Assembly: GCA_045576855.1 (NCBI GenBank)
Contig: JAZNHG010000061.1
Coordinates: 54,711-118,710, forward strand
Reading direction: 5' to 3'
From: Colimorpha sp045576855
GTDB taxonomy: Bacteria > Bacteroidota > Bacteroidia > Bacteroidales > P3
DNA length: 64,000 nucleotides
The position numbers were made by a program, and so were the translations under genes. Positions 8,328 through 16,241 of this stretch are shown here, one piece after another. The notes below the pieces were generated by a model, which was not told the origin of the DNA, did not search any database, and was given only the letters and a program-made list of their open reading frames with translations. Each line of letters begins with the position of its first letter. Positions within the stretch are counted from its first letter, which is position 1.

Positions 8328-8960
8328 ATGGAGGCAGTTCCGTTCATAGGCATCGACCGGCACCGGCTGGGGGTGGACGGCGTGGGTGTGACCACGCTGG
8401 CGGCCTTCCACGGCTGTCCGCTGCGCTGCCGCTACTGCCTCAACCGCCGCTGTCTGGAGGCTCCCGACGGTCTGCCGCGCTACACGCCACAGCAGCTCTA
8501 CGACCACGTAGGCATCGACAACCTCTACTTCATCGCCACCGGTGGCGGCGTCTGCTTCGGCGGCGGCGAACCGCTGCTGCGCATCGACTTCATCGAGGCG
8601 TTCCGCGCCCTGTGTGGCAAGAGTTGGAACCTCACCGCCGAGACCTCGCTGCAGGTACCCGCTGAGAGCGTGCGCCGCGCCTGCGCGGTGGTGGGCGATT
8701 TTATCGTCGACATAAAAGAAAGCGACCCCGACATCTACCGCGCCTACACCGGCGGCGACGCCAGCCGTGCGTGGGACAACCTGCGGCTGATGCTCTCGCT
8801 CGTCGGGCCGAAGCACGTCACCGTCCGCGTCCCCCTCATCCCCTCCTTCAACAGCGAGGCCGACACCGACCGCACCGCCAACCGCCTCGCCGCCCTCGGC
8901 GTCACCCACCTCGACCGCTTCACCTACCGCTCGCTCGACCGCGACTCGTGGGGGATATAG
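8328..8960 (+). CDS. Radical-SAM protein, glycyl-radical-enzyme-activase-like
   Basis: A 210-residue radical S-adenosylmethionine protein. The cluster-binding motif is CPLRCRYC (Cys30, 34, 37; CX3CX2C), followed by the GGGEPLL motif and a PFL-activase-like TAETSLQVP segment. It resembles the pyruvate formate-lyase/NrdG activase group; there is no glycyl-radical enzyme nearby, so the substrate is unknown. The ATG at 8328 lies 10 bp after a good -7 element and gives a compact N-terminus; a much longer open frame upstream runs antisense through rnhA and is rejected. Confidence 0.82.
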   Translation: MEAVPFIGIDRHRLGVDGVGVTTLAAFHGCPLRCRYCLNRRCLEAPDGLPRYTPQQLYDHVGIDNLYFIATGGGVCFGGGEPLLRIDFIEAFRALCGKSWNLTAETSLQVPAESVRRACAVVGDFIVDIKESDPDIYRAYTGGDASRAWDNLRLMLSLVGPKHVTVRVPLIPSFNSEADTDRTANRLAALGVTHLDRFTYRSLDRDSWGI

Positions 8961-8972
8961 AACATAAATGAT

Positions 8973-9968
8973 ATGGGAAAGACCAGAACAGCAATGAACT
9001 ACAAACACAACACCTGGGTGAACTTCGACGGCTACGTGTCGCTGGTCATGGGTGTATGGCAGGGCTACTACGAGCCTTTCGATGCCGAGGTGGTGGATGG
9101 CAAAATACGCTGCGGCGAACGAAGATACCGGCAAATAGTGCTGCGCGACCTCTTCGACAACCACGGACGCCGCCTGGCGGGCGTGCCGGCAATGAAATAC
9201 CTCGAAGCAATAGCGGAAGACCTGAATCCCGCCAGCGAGGAAGATATGCGACGCATAGAGCGCTTCCGTACCTCGCATCCCGACGAATACCGCCGCTGGA
9301 TGGAGCGCGACGCCACCTGCACCGACTATGTGATGGTGGGCATCGCCGTACCGCCAGCGGAACAGAAAGCCACCCTGACCAAGCTTCGTAAGCTGTCGCG
9401 CAACCTACCGACTGCGTTCACCTACCGCGAGCTGGCGGGCTTCGCCACCGAGGCCGGCGTAAGCCTGAAGGGCTGTTGCGACGAATATGATTCGCGCTAT
9501 GATGACTACGTCTGCTTTGAACTCCACTTCCGAGTGGGCGAACAGCTGGGCAGGCAGCAGCTCTACTACGCCGTCAAACACCTCGACTGCCGCGACAGCG
9601 CCGAAGATGCACGCCTGCTGTCCGACCCCTCATGCTGGTTCAACTTCGAACACCTGTTCCTCTTCACGGCACGCAACGTGAAGGAATACCTTGCGCTTCA
9701 CCCCGACACGTCGCTGCAAAAGTTGCTCGAAGAGATGAAGACAGCCTTCAGCGCTCTCGCCAACAGCAAACACAAAAGCAACCATTTGGCAAACGAATTC
9801 TTCCGTTGGGTACCCAAACGGATGTTCGGCCGCGAAGAGGTTTGGATGGCTGCTGCCGAATACCTCGACCTCCTTGCCGACCGATACACCACCGCCCCCG
9901 TGGCCGACGCTCTGCGCACCCAGGAGTGGCAAAAGAAATACAATTGGATTTACGACGTATGCTCATAA
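8973..9968 (+). CDS. Protein of unknown function
   Basis: A 331-residue soluble protein that I do not recognise. It has no signal peptide or membrane segment, is rich in charged and aromatic residues, and includes CCDEYDSRYDDYVCFELHF in the middle and an Arg/Asp-rich helical region near 75-110. It lies 12 bp downstream of the radical-SAM gene and its end overlaps the TPR gene by 10 bp, so the three probably form one operon. The codon usage matches neighbouring genes, which supports it as a real gene. No function is proposed. Confidence 0.8.
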   Translation: MGKTRTAMNYKHNTWVNFDGYVSLVMGVWQGYYEPFDAEVVDGKIRCGERRYRQIVLRDLFDNHGRRLAGVPAMKYLEAIAEDLNPASEEDMRRIERFRTSHPDEYRRWMERDATCTDYVMVGIAVPPAEQKATLTKLRKLSRNLPTAFTYRELAGFATEAGVSLKGCCDEYDSRYDDYVCFELHFRVGEQLGRQQLYYAVKHLDCRDSAEDARLLSDPSCWFNFEHLFLFTARNVKEYLALHPDTSLQKLLEEMKTAFSALANSKHKSNHLANEFFRWVPKRMFGREEVWMAAAEYLDLLADRYTTAPVADALRTQEWQKKYNWIYDVCS

Positions 9969-10660
9969 ACAGAAAACACAGGAAGAGACAGAAGTCGCCC
10001 TGCCACCGCTGGCGCGTGGAAGTGGGCAACGTGGTGGTGTGGACCCGGAATGTGCAATACGGCGAACGGCACCACAGGCAATGGGATTCGGAGGCATTGT
10101 TCTTCGAGGCTCTACGTCTTGGCGACGACGAGCCGGAACGCCAAGTGGAACTCCTCACCCAGGCCATAGCACTCACGCCTCGCGACTTCGATTGCTACAA
10201 CAATCGCGGCATCGCGCGTGACGCCCTGGGCGACGCCGAGGGAGCGTTGGCGGACTACGAGCAGGCCATCCGGCTCAATCCCAAGCGCGCCGAAGCCTGG
10301 AACAATCGCGGTTTCCTGCGCTACAAGCAGCAACGCTACGCCGAAGCCATTGCCGACTTCGACCGTGCCATCGAGCTTAACCCCGAATACGCCAACCCTC
10401 GAGTGAGCCGTGGCGCCGCCTACGGTATGTTGGGCCAGCACGACCGCGCTATGGAGGACTTCCGGCAGGCCATCGAGATAGCCCCCGATTTCCTGATGGC
10501 CTACGTCAACCGTGCCGCCTACAATATGAACCTCGGCCAGCTGGACGAAGCCCGCAAAGACCTGCTATGGGTGCTGGAACAGGAACCCGACGACTACACA
10601 CGCGCCTACGTCGACCAGTACCTCCAAATGCTCGACCAGCAACAGAAACCGAAGGAATAA
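9959..10660 (+). CDS. Tetratricopeptide-repeat protein
   Basis: A 233-residue protein with at least four tandem TPR units between about residues 65 and 215, for example CYNNRGIARDALGDAEGALA, AWNNRGFLRYKQQRYAEAIA and the units after them. TPR proteins are scaffolds for protein-protein contact. The N-terminus (to about residue 30) is Arg/Lys-rich with no signal peptide, so it is probably cytoplasmic. The chosen ATG overlaps the end of the preceding gene by 10 bp; a longer frame starting at 9632 would run inside that gene and is not favoured. Confidence 0.82.
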   Translation: MLINRKHRKRQKSPCHRWRVEVGNVVVWTRNVQYGERHHRQWDSEALFFEALRLGDDEPERQVELLTQAIALTPRDFDCYNNRGIARDALGDAEGALADYEQAIRLNPKRAEAWNNRGFLRYKQQRYAEAIADFDRAIELNPEYANPRVSRGAAYGMLGQHDRAMEDFRQAIEIAPDFLMAYVNRAAYNMNLGQLDEARKDLLWVLEQEPDDYTRAYVDQYLQMLDQQQKPKE

Positions 10661-10716
10661 TTATTCTGCCATATCAAAAAAGTCCGCATCTTTGCATTGA
10701 TAAAAAAACGAAAGAC

Positions 10717-11490
10717 ATGGTACACGGAAAGAACATCTGCAACCAATTGAAAGAGGTCCGCAAGCGCATTGCGGAGGAGAATGACATACCTCTGGAAATA
10801 GAGGAGTGTACCTACAAGGGCGAGTGCCGCGGCACCTGTCCGCGCTGCGAAGCCGAGGTGCGCTACCTGGAGAACGCCCTGGCCGACCGCCTGCGCCTGG
10901 GCAAGGTGGCCACCGTCGCAGGTCTCGCCCTGGGCTTGGCCGCCACCACAGTGCAGGCGCAGAATGATGTGCCCGAGATCCATATTGGAGAACCCACCGA
11001 TAGCACGCATCAGGTTGTGAGCAAGGGCGTGCTGAAGGGCACGGTTATCGACAGTAAGACAAAAGAGCCCCTGCCCTTCGTGAATGTTATCCTTAAGAAG
11101 GATGGTAAAATGATACACGGCAGCACAACTGACTTTGACGGAGTGTACACTATTAAACCCATACCTTCGGGAAAATACACGATTGAAGTGTCTGCATTGG
11201 GCTATCACCGATTTGTGCGTGAAGGTGTCCTCGTCAAGCCTACAGGCTTCACCATCTGCGATGTGTCATTGGGTGTCGATACTTCAGCTGTAATTGAAGA
11301 ATCTGCCATGCCAAGTGGAGTTCAATACGATGGTCCCGTTATGGGCGAGATACAAGTGGAACTCCCCGGCACCCCTGCCAGCCAGGCCGAGCCCGTGATA
11401 CAGACTGGCGGCATTGAAGAGGATATGATGCCCGGTAATCCGCCTTTCCAACGTCTTGAGAAAGAGGGCGTGAAAGTCATTGTACGCTGA
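10717..11490 (+). CDS. Cys-rich-head membrane protein with carboxypeptidase-regulatory-like domain (paralog 1 of 4)
   Basis: A 257-residue protein whose first 82 residues are nearly identical to three neighbours. The head has four cysteines (31, 37, 41, 44) in a likely zinc-binding knuckle (ECRGTCPRCEAE), then a hydrophobic segment 63-81 ending VQAQ that could be an internal membrane anchor. The middle (about 105-175) is a CarboxypepD_reg-like fold (GTVIDSKTKEPLPFVNVIL, DFDGVYTI). It ends in the shared tail GVKVIVR. A CATCTTTG near-consensus -7 element lies at 10687-10694. I infer a cytoplasmic head and an exported middle domain; the function is unknown. Confidence 0.82.
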   Translation: MVHGKNICNQLKEVRKRIAEENDIPLEIEECTYKGECRGTCPRCEAEVRYLENALADRLRLGKVATVAGLALGLAATTVQAQNDVPEIHIGEPTDSTHQVVSKGVLKGTVIDSKTKEPLPFVNVILKKDGKMIHGSTTDFDGVYTIKPIPSGKYTIEVSALGYHRFVREGVLVKPTGFTICDVSLGVDTSAVIEESAMPSGVQYDGPVMGEIQVELPGTPASQAEPVIQTGGIEEDMMPGNPPFQRLEKEGVKVIVR

Positions 11491-11519
11491 ACAAACTATA
11501 TAACTGGAAAATGTATTTA

Positions 11520-11625
11520 GGTCGCCCTACGGGCTCAAAATTATAAGAAAATTGGATAAGAAAATTATAAAACGATTTTATAAAATTTTGGAATGAATTT
11601 TTCTATAATTTTGAGCGCAGCGACC
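11520..11625. repeat. AT-rich palindromic element (MITE-like) between paralogs 1 and 2
   Basis: The ends are GGTCGC (11520-11525) and GCGACC (11620-11625), followed inward by GCTCAAAATTATA (11533-11545) matched by TATAATTTTGAGC (11604-11616). The centre holds the smaller hairpin TATAAAA-CGA-TTTTATA. Its AT content contrasts sharply with the flanking genes. It might be a small mobile element or a transcription terminator. Confidence 0.65.
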
Positions 11626-11640
11626 ACAAAAAACGAAGAT

Positions 11641-12168
11641 ATGACACGAGGAAAGAACATCTGCAACCAGCTCAAAGAGGTCCGCAAGCGCATTGCGGAG
11701 GAAAATGACATACCTCTGGAGACAGAGGAGTGTACCTACAAGGGCGAGTGCCGCGGCACCTGTCCGCGCTGCGAGGCCGAGGTGCGCTACCTGGAGAACG
11801 CCCTGGCCGACCGCCTGCGGCTGGGCAAGGTGGCCACCGTCGCCGGTCTTGCCTTGGGCCTCGCCGCCACCACAGCGCAGGCGCAGGTATCCGCCGATAG
11901 TACACTCACGCAACAAGCCGATAGCGCTGGCCATGAGAAAATAAGACACTTAGAATATACCCCATCCCTTTTATCATCTGATGCACCCGAGGCCATCCTC
12001 TCCACAAGACGTCTCCGCAGTGGGCGTCCGCTTGCGGGTGAAGTTATTGCAGAGATACAAGTAATCCTTGGCGGTACACCTGCCTGTTACAACGGCAGTG
12101 AGTTTGGCGACCACCCGCGTTTCTATGAAGAGAAGAAAAAGGATGAGGTGAAAGTCATCGTGCGCTGA
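11641..12168 (+). CDS. Cys-rich-head membrane protein with short variable middle (paralog 2 of 4)
   Basis: A 175-residue paralog. The head has the same CTYKGECRGTCPRCEAE zinc-knuckle-like motif and the same hydrophobic segment; the tail ends DEVKVIVR. The middle is short and has no CarboxypepD_reg-like domain, but keeps AEIQVILGGTPA, close to the GEIQVELPGTPA stretch of paralog 1. The ATG at 11641 is chosen by alignment with the other paralogs. The last 20 bp of the gene plus 32 bp after the stop are identical to the end of paralog 3 (12148-12199 versus 13371-13422). Confidence 0.78.
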   Translation: MTRGKNICNQLKEVRKRIAEENDIPLETEECTYKGECRGTCPRCEAEVRYLENALADRLRLGKVATVAGLALGLAATTAQAQVSADSTLTQQADSAGHEKIRHLEYTPSLLSSDAPEAILSTRRLRSGRPLAGEVIAEIQVILGGTPACYNGSEFGDHPRFYEEKKKDEVKVIVR

Positions 12169-12215
12169 CACAATATTTTCCAACCGTTTACGTTATCCAA
12201 GAAAACAACATTAAG

Positions 12216-12416
12216 ATGAAAGAATACAGCACAAACGACACTCCGCTGCCATCGGCCAACGAACCCGAGGCTGCGTATGCGCGTCTGTCGCCGGAGCATT
12301 GTCCGATGGCTTGTTCGCAGACCGAAGAGTTTCACAAAGGCAGTATGTCTGTGGACGAGTTCTGCAATATCCTACACCGAATGGTAGACGAGTACTATGA
12401 CAATATACAGGGTTAG
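12216..12416 (+). CDS. Small antitoxin-like protein paired with a ParE-type toxin
   Basis: A 66-residue acidic protein without a recognised domain, ending just inside the toxin gene (20-bp overlap). Its size, acidity and position immediately upstream of a RelE/ParE-like gene are typical of an antitoxin, and the C-terminal SVDEFCNILHRMVDEYYDN could be the toxin-binding helix. No DNA-binding motif is clear. The call is by context. Confidence 0.65.
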   Translation: MKEYSTNDTPLPSANEPEAAYARLSPEHCPMACSQTEEFHKGSMSVDEFCNILHRMVDEYYDNIQG

Positions 12417-12705
12417 GGTTGAACATTCGGCTTTGACGGACATTCGGGAATTACAACAGTTTCTGCTATCTGTCATGTCGCGCGAAGGAGCTCACCGCTA
12501 CCTTGACGCAATGAACGGCGAGATGATGTCTCTCTCCGTTTTCGCCGATTGTTTCGGAGAAAGCCGGTCCCAAATCATCCGTACTATTCATCCTCACGCC
12601 CGTCGTATGGTGTCGCGCAACCATAAGTTCGTCTACGTATTCCACCTTGAGGGCGATATTGTTTACATCGACCGCATCCTCAATGCCAAAATGATAACAC
12701 GATGA
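12397..12705 (+). CDS. RelE/ParE-family toxin
   Basis: A 102-residue protein with the RelE/ParE layout: an N-terminal strand and helix (VRVEHSALTDIRELQQFL), then the core RIIRTIHPHARRMVS-like region and a C-terminal strand pair (KFVYVFHLEGDIVYIDRILN). ParE members poison gyrase while RelE members cut mRNA; the sequence alone does not decide between them. It overlaps the upstream antitoxin-like gene by 20 bp and the start of paralog 3 by 4 bp (ATGA), so all three are likely translated together. Confidence 0.82.
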   Translation: MTIYRVRVEHSALTDIRELQQFLLSVMSREGAHRYLDAMNGEMMSLSVFADCFGESRSQIIRTIHPHARRMVSRNHKFVYVFHLEGDIVYIDRILNAKMITR

Positions 12706-13391
12706 CACACGGAAAGAACATCTGCAACCAGTTGAAAGAGGTCCGCAAGCGCATTGCGGAGGAAAATGACATACCTCTGGAGACAGAGGAGTGCACGTAC
12801 AAGGGCGAGTGCCGCGGAACCTGTCCGCGCTGCGAGGCCGAGGTGCGCTACCTGGAGAACTCCCTGGCCGACCGCCTACGCCTGGGCAAGGTGGCCACCG
12901 TCGCCGGCCTTGCCTTGGGTCTCGCCACCACCACGGTGCAGGCAGCCGAATGCAACCCAGCCATACCGTCCAAGGTCCCTCCCTCAGTCAAGGAGTCGGT
13001 ACATGTGGCCGACAGCATTACGATAAAAGGCACGGTAGTAGACTCCAAGACGAACGAGCCGTTGCCGTTTGTCAACGTCATCGTGAAGAAAGACGGCAAG
13101 ATGGTGACAGGATGCTCAACCGACTTCGACGGCAACTTCAGCATCACCGTCTCCGAGGGCAGGTATGATATAGAGACATCGTATATAGGCTATGCCAGAT
13201 ACATTCAAACAGATGTTCTTCTCACGAGGGACACCACATTCGCCACAATCAAGCTAAGCGATAGTGACAATGTTTTCCCTGTTACGATTGGAATAATAAC
13301 TGATGAAGACATACATCCCGTAATAGAAATCGACCCCAACGGCGCATCCCAATACTTGGAGAAAGACGGTGTGAAAGTCATCGTGCGCTGA
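12702..13391 (+). CDS. Cys-rich-head membrane protein with carboxypeptidase-regulatory-like domain (paralog 3 of 4)
   Basis: A 229-residue paralog with the same head (CTYKGECRGTCPRCEAE, then a hydrophobic segment) and the shared C-terminus DGVKVIVR. The middle has a CarboxypepD_reg-like domain (GTVVDSKTNEPLPFVNVIV, DFDGNFSI) very close to that of paralog 1. Its start codon overlaps the ParE-type toxin stop (ATGA at 12702-12705), so toxin and head protein are translationally coupled. No further domain is recognised. Confidence 0.82.
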   Translation: MTHGKNICNQLKEVRKRIAEENDIPLETEECTYKGECRGTCPRCEAEVRYLENSLADRLRLGKVATVAGLALGLATTTVQAAECNPAIPSKVPPSVKESVHVADSITIKGTVVDSKTNEPLPFVNVIVKKDGKMVTGCSTDFDGNFSITVSEGRYDIETSYIGYARYIQTDVLLTRDTTFATIKLSDSDNVFPVTIGIITDEDIHPVIEIDPNGASQYLEKDGVKVIVR

Positions 13392-13426
13392 CACAATATT
13401 TTCCAACCGTTTACGTTATCCATGAT

Positions 13427-13726
13427 ATGAGCGAAACAATGATACAGACCATCCGCGACTACTTCGCCACGCAGCCCGTGCTGAAGGCGTGGATCTTCGG
13501 CTCCTACGCCCGCGGCGAGGAGCGCGAGGACAGCGACGTGGACATCCTCGTCAAGTTTGACCACGACAACGCCGTCATCGGGCTTATGCAGTATTGCCAT
13601 ATCATGAACGAACTTTCCGACCGCCTTGGCATCAAGGTGGACCTTGTGGAGGATGGCACCCTTCTCCCCTTCGCCGAAAAGACCGCAAACCGAGACAAAC
13701 AGTTAATATATGAGAGAACCTGTTAG
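13427..13726 (+). CDS. MNT-type nucleotidyltransferase antitoxin (MntA-like)
   Basis: A 99-residue minimal nucleotidyltransferase. The signature GSYARGE followed by SDVDILV carries the metal-binding Asp pair of the polymerase-beta-like fold. In HEPN/MNT toxin-antitoxin systems the MNT partner neutralises the HEPN RNase, in characterised cases by AMPylation. It overlaps the HEPN gene by 17 bp. Confidence 0.88.
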   Translation: MSETMIQTIRDYFATQPVLKAWIFGSYARGEEREDSDVDILVKFDHDNAVIGLMQYCHIMNELSDRLGIKVDLVEDGTLLPFAEKTANRDKQLIYERTC

Positions 13727-14054
13727 AGACCCCGGGCGGTTGGAGCACATGCTCATGGCGATTGACAATGTGCATGAATTTCTCGAAGGCAAGACCTGCG
13801 AGGATCTTTGCAAGGACAAACTGCTCTTCTTCGCTGTAGTGAAGAATATTGAGATTGTGGGTGAAGCCGCAAACAACCTTACCAAAGAACTGCAGGCGCA
13901 GCACCCCGAAGTGTGCTGGAAAGACGTTATCAGCATGCGTCACGTTCTGGTGCACGACTACTACAATATTGACGCGCAGACGGCATGGCAGACGGCCAAA
14001 GATAACCTGCCGGACATTCGTGTGAAGATTGAAAACATTCTAAAGTCGCTATGA
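13710..14054 (+). CDS. HEPN-domain toxin (HepT/DUF86)
   Basis: A 114-residue all-helical HEPN protein. The catalytic RX4-6H motif is RHVLVHDYY, followed by the QTAWQTAKDNLP helix. These proteins act as RNases held in check by the adjacent MNT protein. Its stop codon overlaps the start of paralog 4 (ATGATGA at 14051-14057), repeating the arrangement of the ParE-type toxin with paralog 3. Confidence 0.88.
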   Translation: MREPVRDPGRLEHMLMAIDNVHEFLEGKTCEDLCKDKLLFFAVVKNIEIVGEAANNLTKELQAQHPEVCWKDVISMRHVLVHDYYNIDAQTAWQTAKDNLPDIRVKIENILKSL

Positions 14055-14836
14055 TGACACACGGGAAGAACATCTGCAACCAGCTCAAAGAGGTCCGCAA
14101 GCGCATTGCGGAGGAAAATGACATACCTCTGGAGATAGAGGAGTGCACCTACAAGGGCGAGTGCCGCGGCACCTGTCCGCGCTGCGAGGCCGAGGTGCGC
14201 TATCTGGAGAACGCCCTGGCCGACCGCCTGCGCCTGGGCAAGGTGGCCACCGTTGCCGGCCTTGCCCTGGGTCTCGCCACCACCACGGTGCAGGCGCAGA
14301 CTCCAGTGCAATCCACGCCTATACCAGATAGTATAACTCGTCATGAGATTTTAGTAGAAGGAGAAATTGACGAAGAAGATAACCTTTTTATAGAAGTTGA
14401 AAATGACCCCGAGTTTCCTGGGGGGATAGAGGCACTGTATAAGTTTATCCAAGACAATTTAAAGTATCCTCAAATGGCACTGGAGAATGGCATACAAGGC
14501 AAAGTATATGTCACTTTCGTCGTGGACACCACAGGGGAAATCGTCAATCCACGTATTCTTCGTGACATCGGCGGTGGATGCGGAGCAGCGGCTATACGCA
14601 TAGTAAAATCCATGCCACGCTGGACACCCGGCAAGATAAGTGGCAAGGTGGTTCCCGTGCAGTTCAACTTGCCCATTACATTTACACTGCCCGCCGACCG
14701 ACCACGAGTCATCGAAGGCATGGCTCCAGCAGTGCAAGTGGAGACAATAGACACCACCCCACAGATAGAAGTAAATAATCCCCACGCCCCCACCCAACAG
14801 ATGGAGCGTGAGGGTGTGAAAGTCATCGTGCGATAG
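14051..14836 (+). CDS. Cys-rich-head protein with TonB-like C-terminal domain (paralog 4 of 4)
   Basis: A 260-261-residue paralog with the common head and tail (EGVKVIVR) but a different middle: a TonB C-terminal-type domain (FPGGIEALYKFI, IQGKVYVTFVVDTTGEI, GKVVPVQFNLPITFTL). TonB-type domains normally contact outer-membrane receptors, so the middle is likely periplasmic, which fits the hydrophobic segment acting as a membrane anchor. The start may be 14051 or 14054; alignment with MTHGKN of paralog 3 slightly favours 14054. It overlaps the HEPN gene. Confidence 0.82.
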   Translation: MMTHGKNICNQLKEVRKRIAEENDIPLEIEECTYKGECRGTCPRCEAEVRYLENALADRLRLGKVATVAGLALGLATTTVQAQTPVQSTPIPDSITRHEILVEGEIDEEDNLFIEVENDPEFPGGIEALYKFIQDNLKYPQMALENGIQGKVYVTFVVDTTGEIVNPRILRDIGGGCGAAAIRIVKSMPRWTPGKISGKVVPVQFNLPITFTLPADRPRVIEGMAPAVQVETIDTTPQIEVNNPHAPTQQMEREGVKVIVR

Positions 14837-14877
14837 GCTGTCGCAGTGCAAAACAATGTCTTGCGCGCTCCGGTGCG

Positions 14878-15130
14878 GAGTCCCGTGCCGAAGGCACGAT
14901 ATACCATTAACCCCACACTAAGCGATAGCACAGTGTGGGGTATTGCGTGACCACCCGTGCAAGCGTGCCGGAGGCACGCTACTACTCTGGTTTGCCATGC
15001 TGGTTAGTAGCGTGCCTCCGGCACGCCGGCTATCATCGGAGATAGACAAACCCCACACTGCGCTATCGCTCGGTGTGGGGTTATTTGGATGGCGTACCTT
15101 CGGCACGCTTGCAGGCGGGACGCCTGCGTA
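14878..15130. repeat. REP-type palindrome cluster downstream of paralog 4
   Basis: Palindromes of the GCGTGCC-N-GGCACGC class at 14884-14898, 14963-14979, 15009-15026 and 15092-15108 alternate with hairpins built from CCCCACACT and AGTGTGGGG (14911-14940 and 15051-15080). The same two units make up the clusters around the RAYT transposase (26150-26617 and 27112-27300). It may also end transcription between convergent paralog 4 and tsf. Confidence 0.85.
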
Positions 15131-15142
15131 CCATTGCGGGGC

Positions 15143-16129
15143 TTAGGCGCCGAGTTCGAGGCGCTTGAAGCCGGTGCACTTGAGGTCCTTGTCGGCCTTG
15201 GCGATGAAGTCTTTGACCTTCACCTTGGCTTCCATGATGTACTCCTGCTCCATGAGGGTGTTCTCCTGGAAGAACTTGTTGAGGCGGCCGTTGGCAATCT
15301 GGTTGATCTGCTGCTCGCTGAGCTGGGCCATCTTTTCGGCGGCGACTTTCTCCTTGATTTCGCGGGCCTGGTTGACCTGCTCCTCGGTGATCCAGCCTTT
15401 GCCCATGTTGGAGGCCATGTGCTCCTCGCTGTCGACGTGGGCGGGGTTGATGCCGGCTTTCTTGAGGGCGGCGTCGACGGCCTTGCCGACGAGCTCTTCC
15501 TTGGTCTTCTCGACGGCCACGCGGAGCTCCTGGTCCTTAATCTCCTGGGGCACGCTATCGGCGTCGAGGGCCACGGGACGCATGGCGACGACCTGCATGG
15601 CGATGTCGTGACCGACCTGGTCGTAACCGGCCTTGTTCAGTCCGACGATGGAGGCCATGCGGTTGCCCGGGTGGATGTAGGCGTAGACCTTCTCGGCCTC
15701 GATGGTCTCGAAGTGGGCCAGCTCGATCTTCTCGCCGATCTTGGCGATCTGGTCGGTGATGGCGTCGCTGACCTTGGCACCGTTGAGGTCCATGTTCAGA
15801 ACCTCGTCCTTGGTGGTGAGGTGCTGAGCCATGGCGGTGTCGATGATGCTGTTGGTGAAGTCGACAAAGCCGGCGTTGGTGGCCACGAAGTCGGTCTCGC
15901 AGCTGACCATGATGATGGCGCCGTAGTTGCCCATGGTCTTGGCCAGGACGCAACCCTCGTTGGCGTCGCGGTCGGCGCGTTTGGCGGCCATCTTCTGGCC
16001 TTTCTGGCGCAGCAGCTCGATGGCTTTCTGCATGTCGCCGTCGGTCTCGACGAGGGCTTTCTTGCAGTCCATCATGCCGACGCCGGTGAGTTTGCGGAGC
16101 TCGTTAACCTGTGAAGCGGTAATTGCCAT
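15143..16129 (-). CDS. tsf: Translation elongation factor Ts
   Basis: The guanine-nucleotide exchange factor for EF-Tu. The N-terminal UBA-like region has the canonical VNELRKLTGVGMMDCKKALVE, followed by CETDFVATNAGF, the contact with EF-Tu. At 328 residues it is full length. It is the last gene of the rplM-rpsI-rpsB-tsf operon, separated from rpsB by a large heptamer hairpin (16154-16234). Confidence 0.96.
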   Translation of the reverse strand: MAITASQVNELRKLTGVGMMDCKKALVETDGDMQKAIELLRQKGQKMAAKRADRDANEGCVLAKTMGNYGAIIMVSCETDFVATNAGFVDFTNSIIDTAMAQHLTTKDEVLNMDLNGAKVSDAITDQIAKIGEKIELAHFETIEAEKVYAYIHPGNRMASIVGLNKAGYDQVGHDIAMQVVAMRPVALDADSVPQEIKDQELRVAVEKTKEELVGKAVDAALKKAGINPAHVDSEEHMASNMGKGWITEEQVNQAREIKEKVAAEKMAQLSEQQINQIANGRLNKFFQENTLMEQEYIMEAKVKVKDFIAKADKDLKCTGFKRLELGA

Positions 16130-16153
16130 ATTGTGTTCCTTTCTATTATTTTA

Positions 16154-16234
16154 AGTTGATAGTTGGTAGTGGGTAGTTGGTAGTGGCTTACGCAGCAGGA
16201 GTGCTGCCAACTGTCAACTACCAACTACCCACTA
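16154..16234. repeat. 7-bp-period inverted arrays forming a hairpin between rpsB and tsf
   Basis: Five 7-bp units (AGTTGGT/AGTGGGT) at 16154-16188 face four units of the complementary type (CAACTAC/CCACTAG) at 16207-16234, with an 18-bp loop. It lies inside the ribosomal operon, so it could lower expression of tsf relative to rpsB or affect mRNA decay. Confidence 0.85.
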
Positions 16235-16241
16235 GATAAAT

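Noticed and set aside
14878..15130. Palindromes as ordinary rho-independent terminators
   Set aside because: They recur in identical form around the RAYT gene and lack T-runs; a REP element explains them better, though they may still end transcripts.
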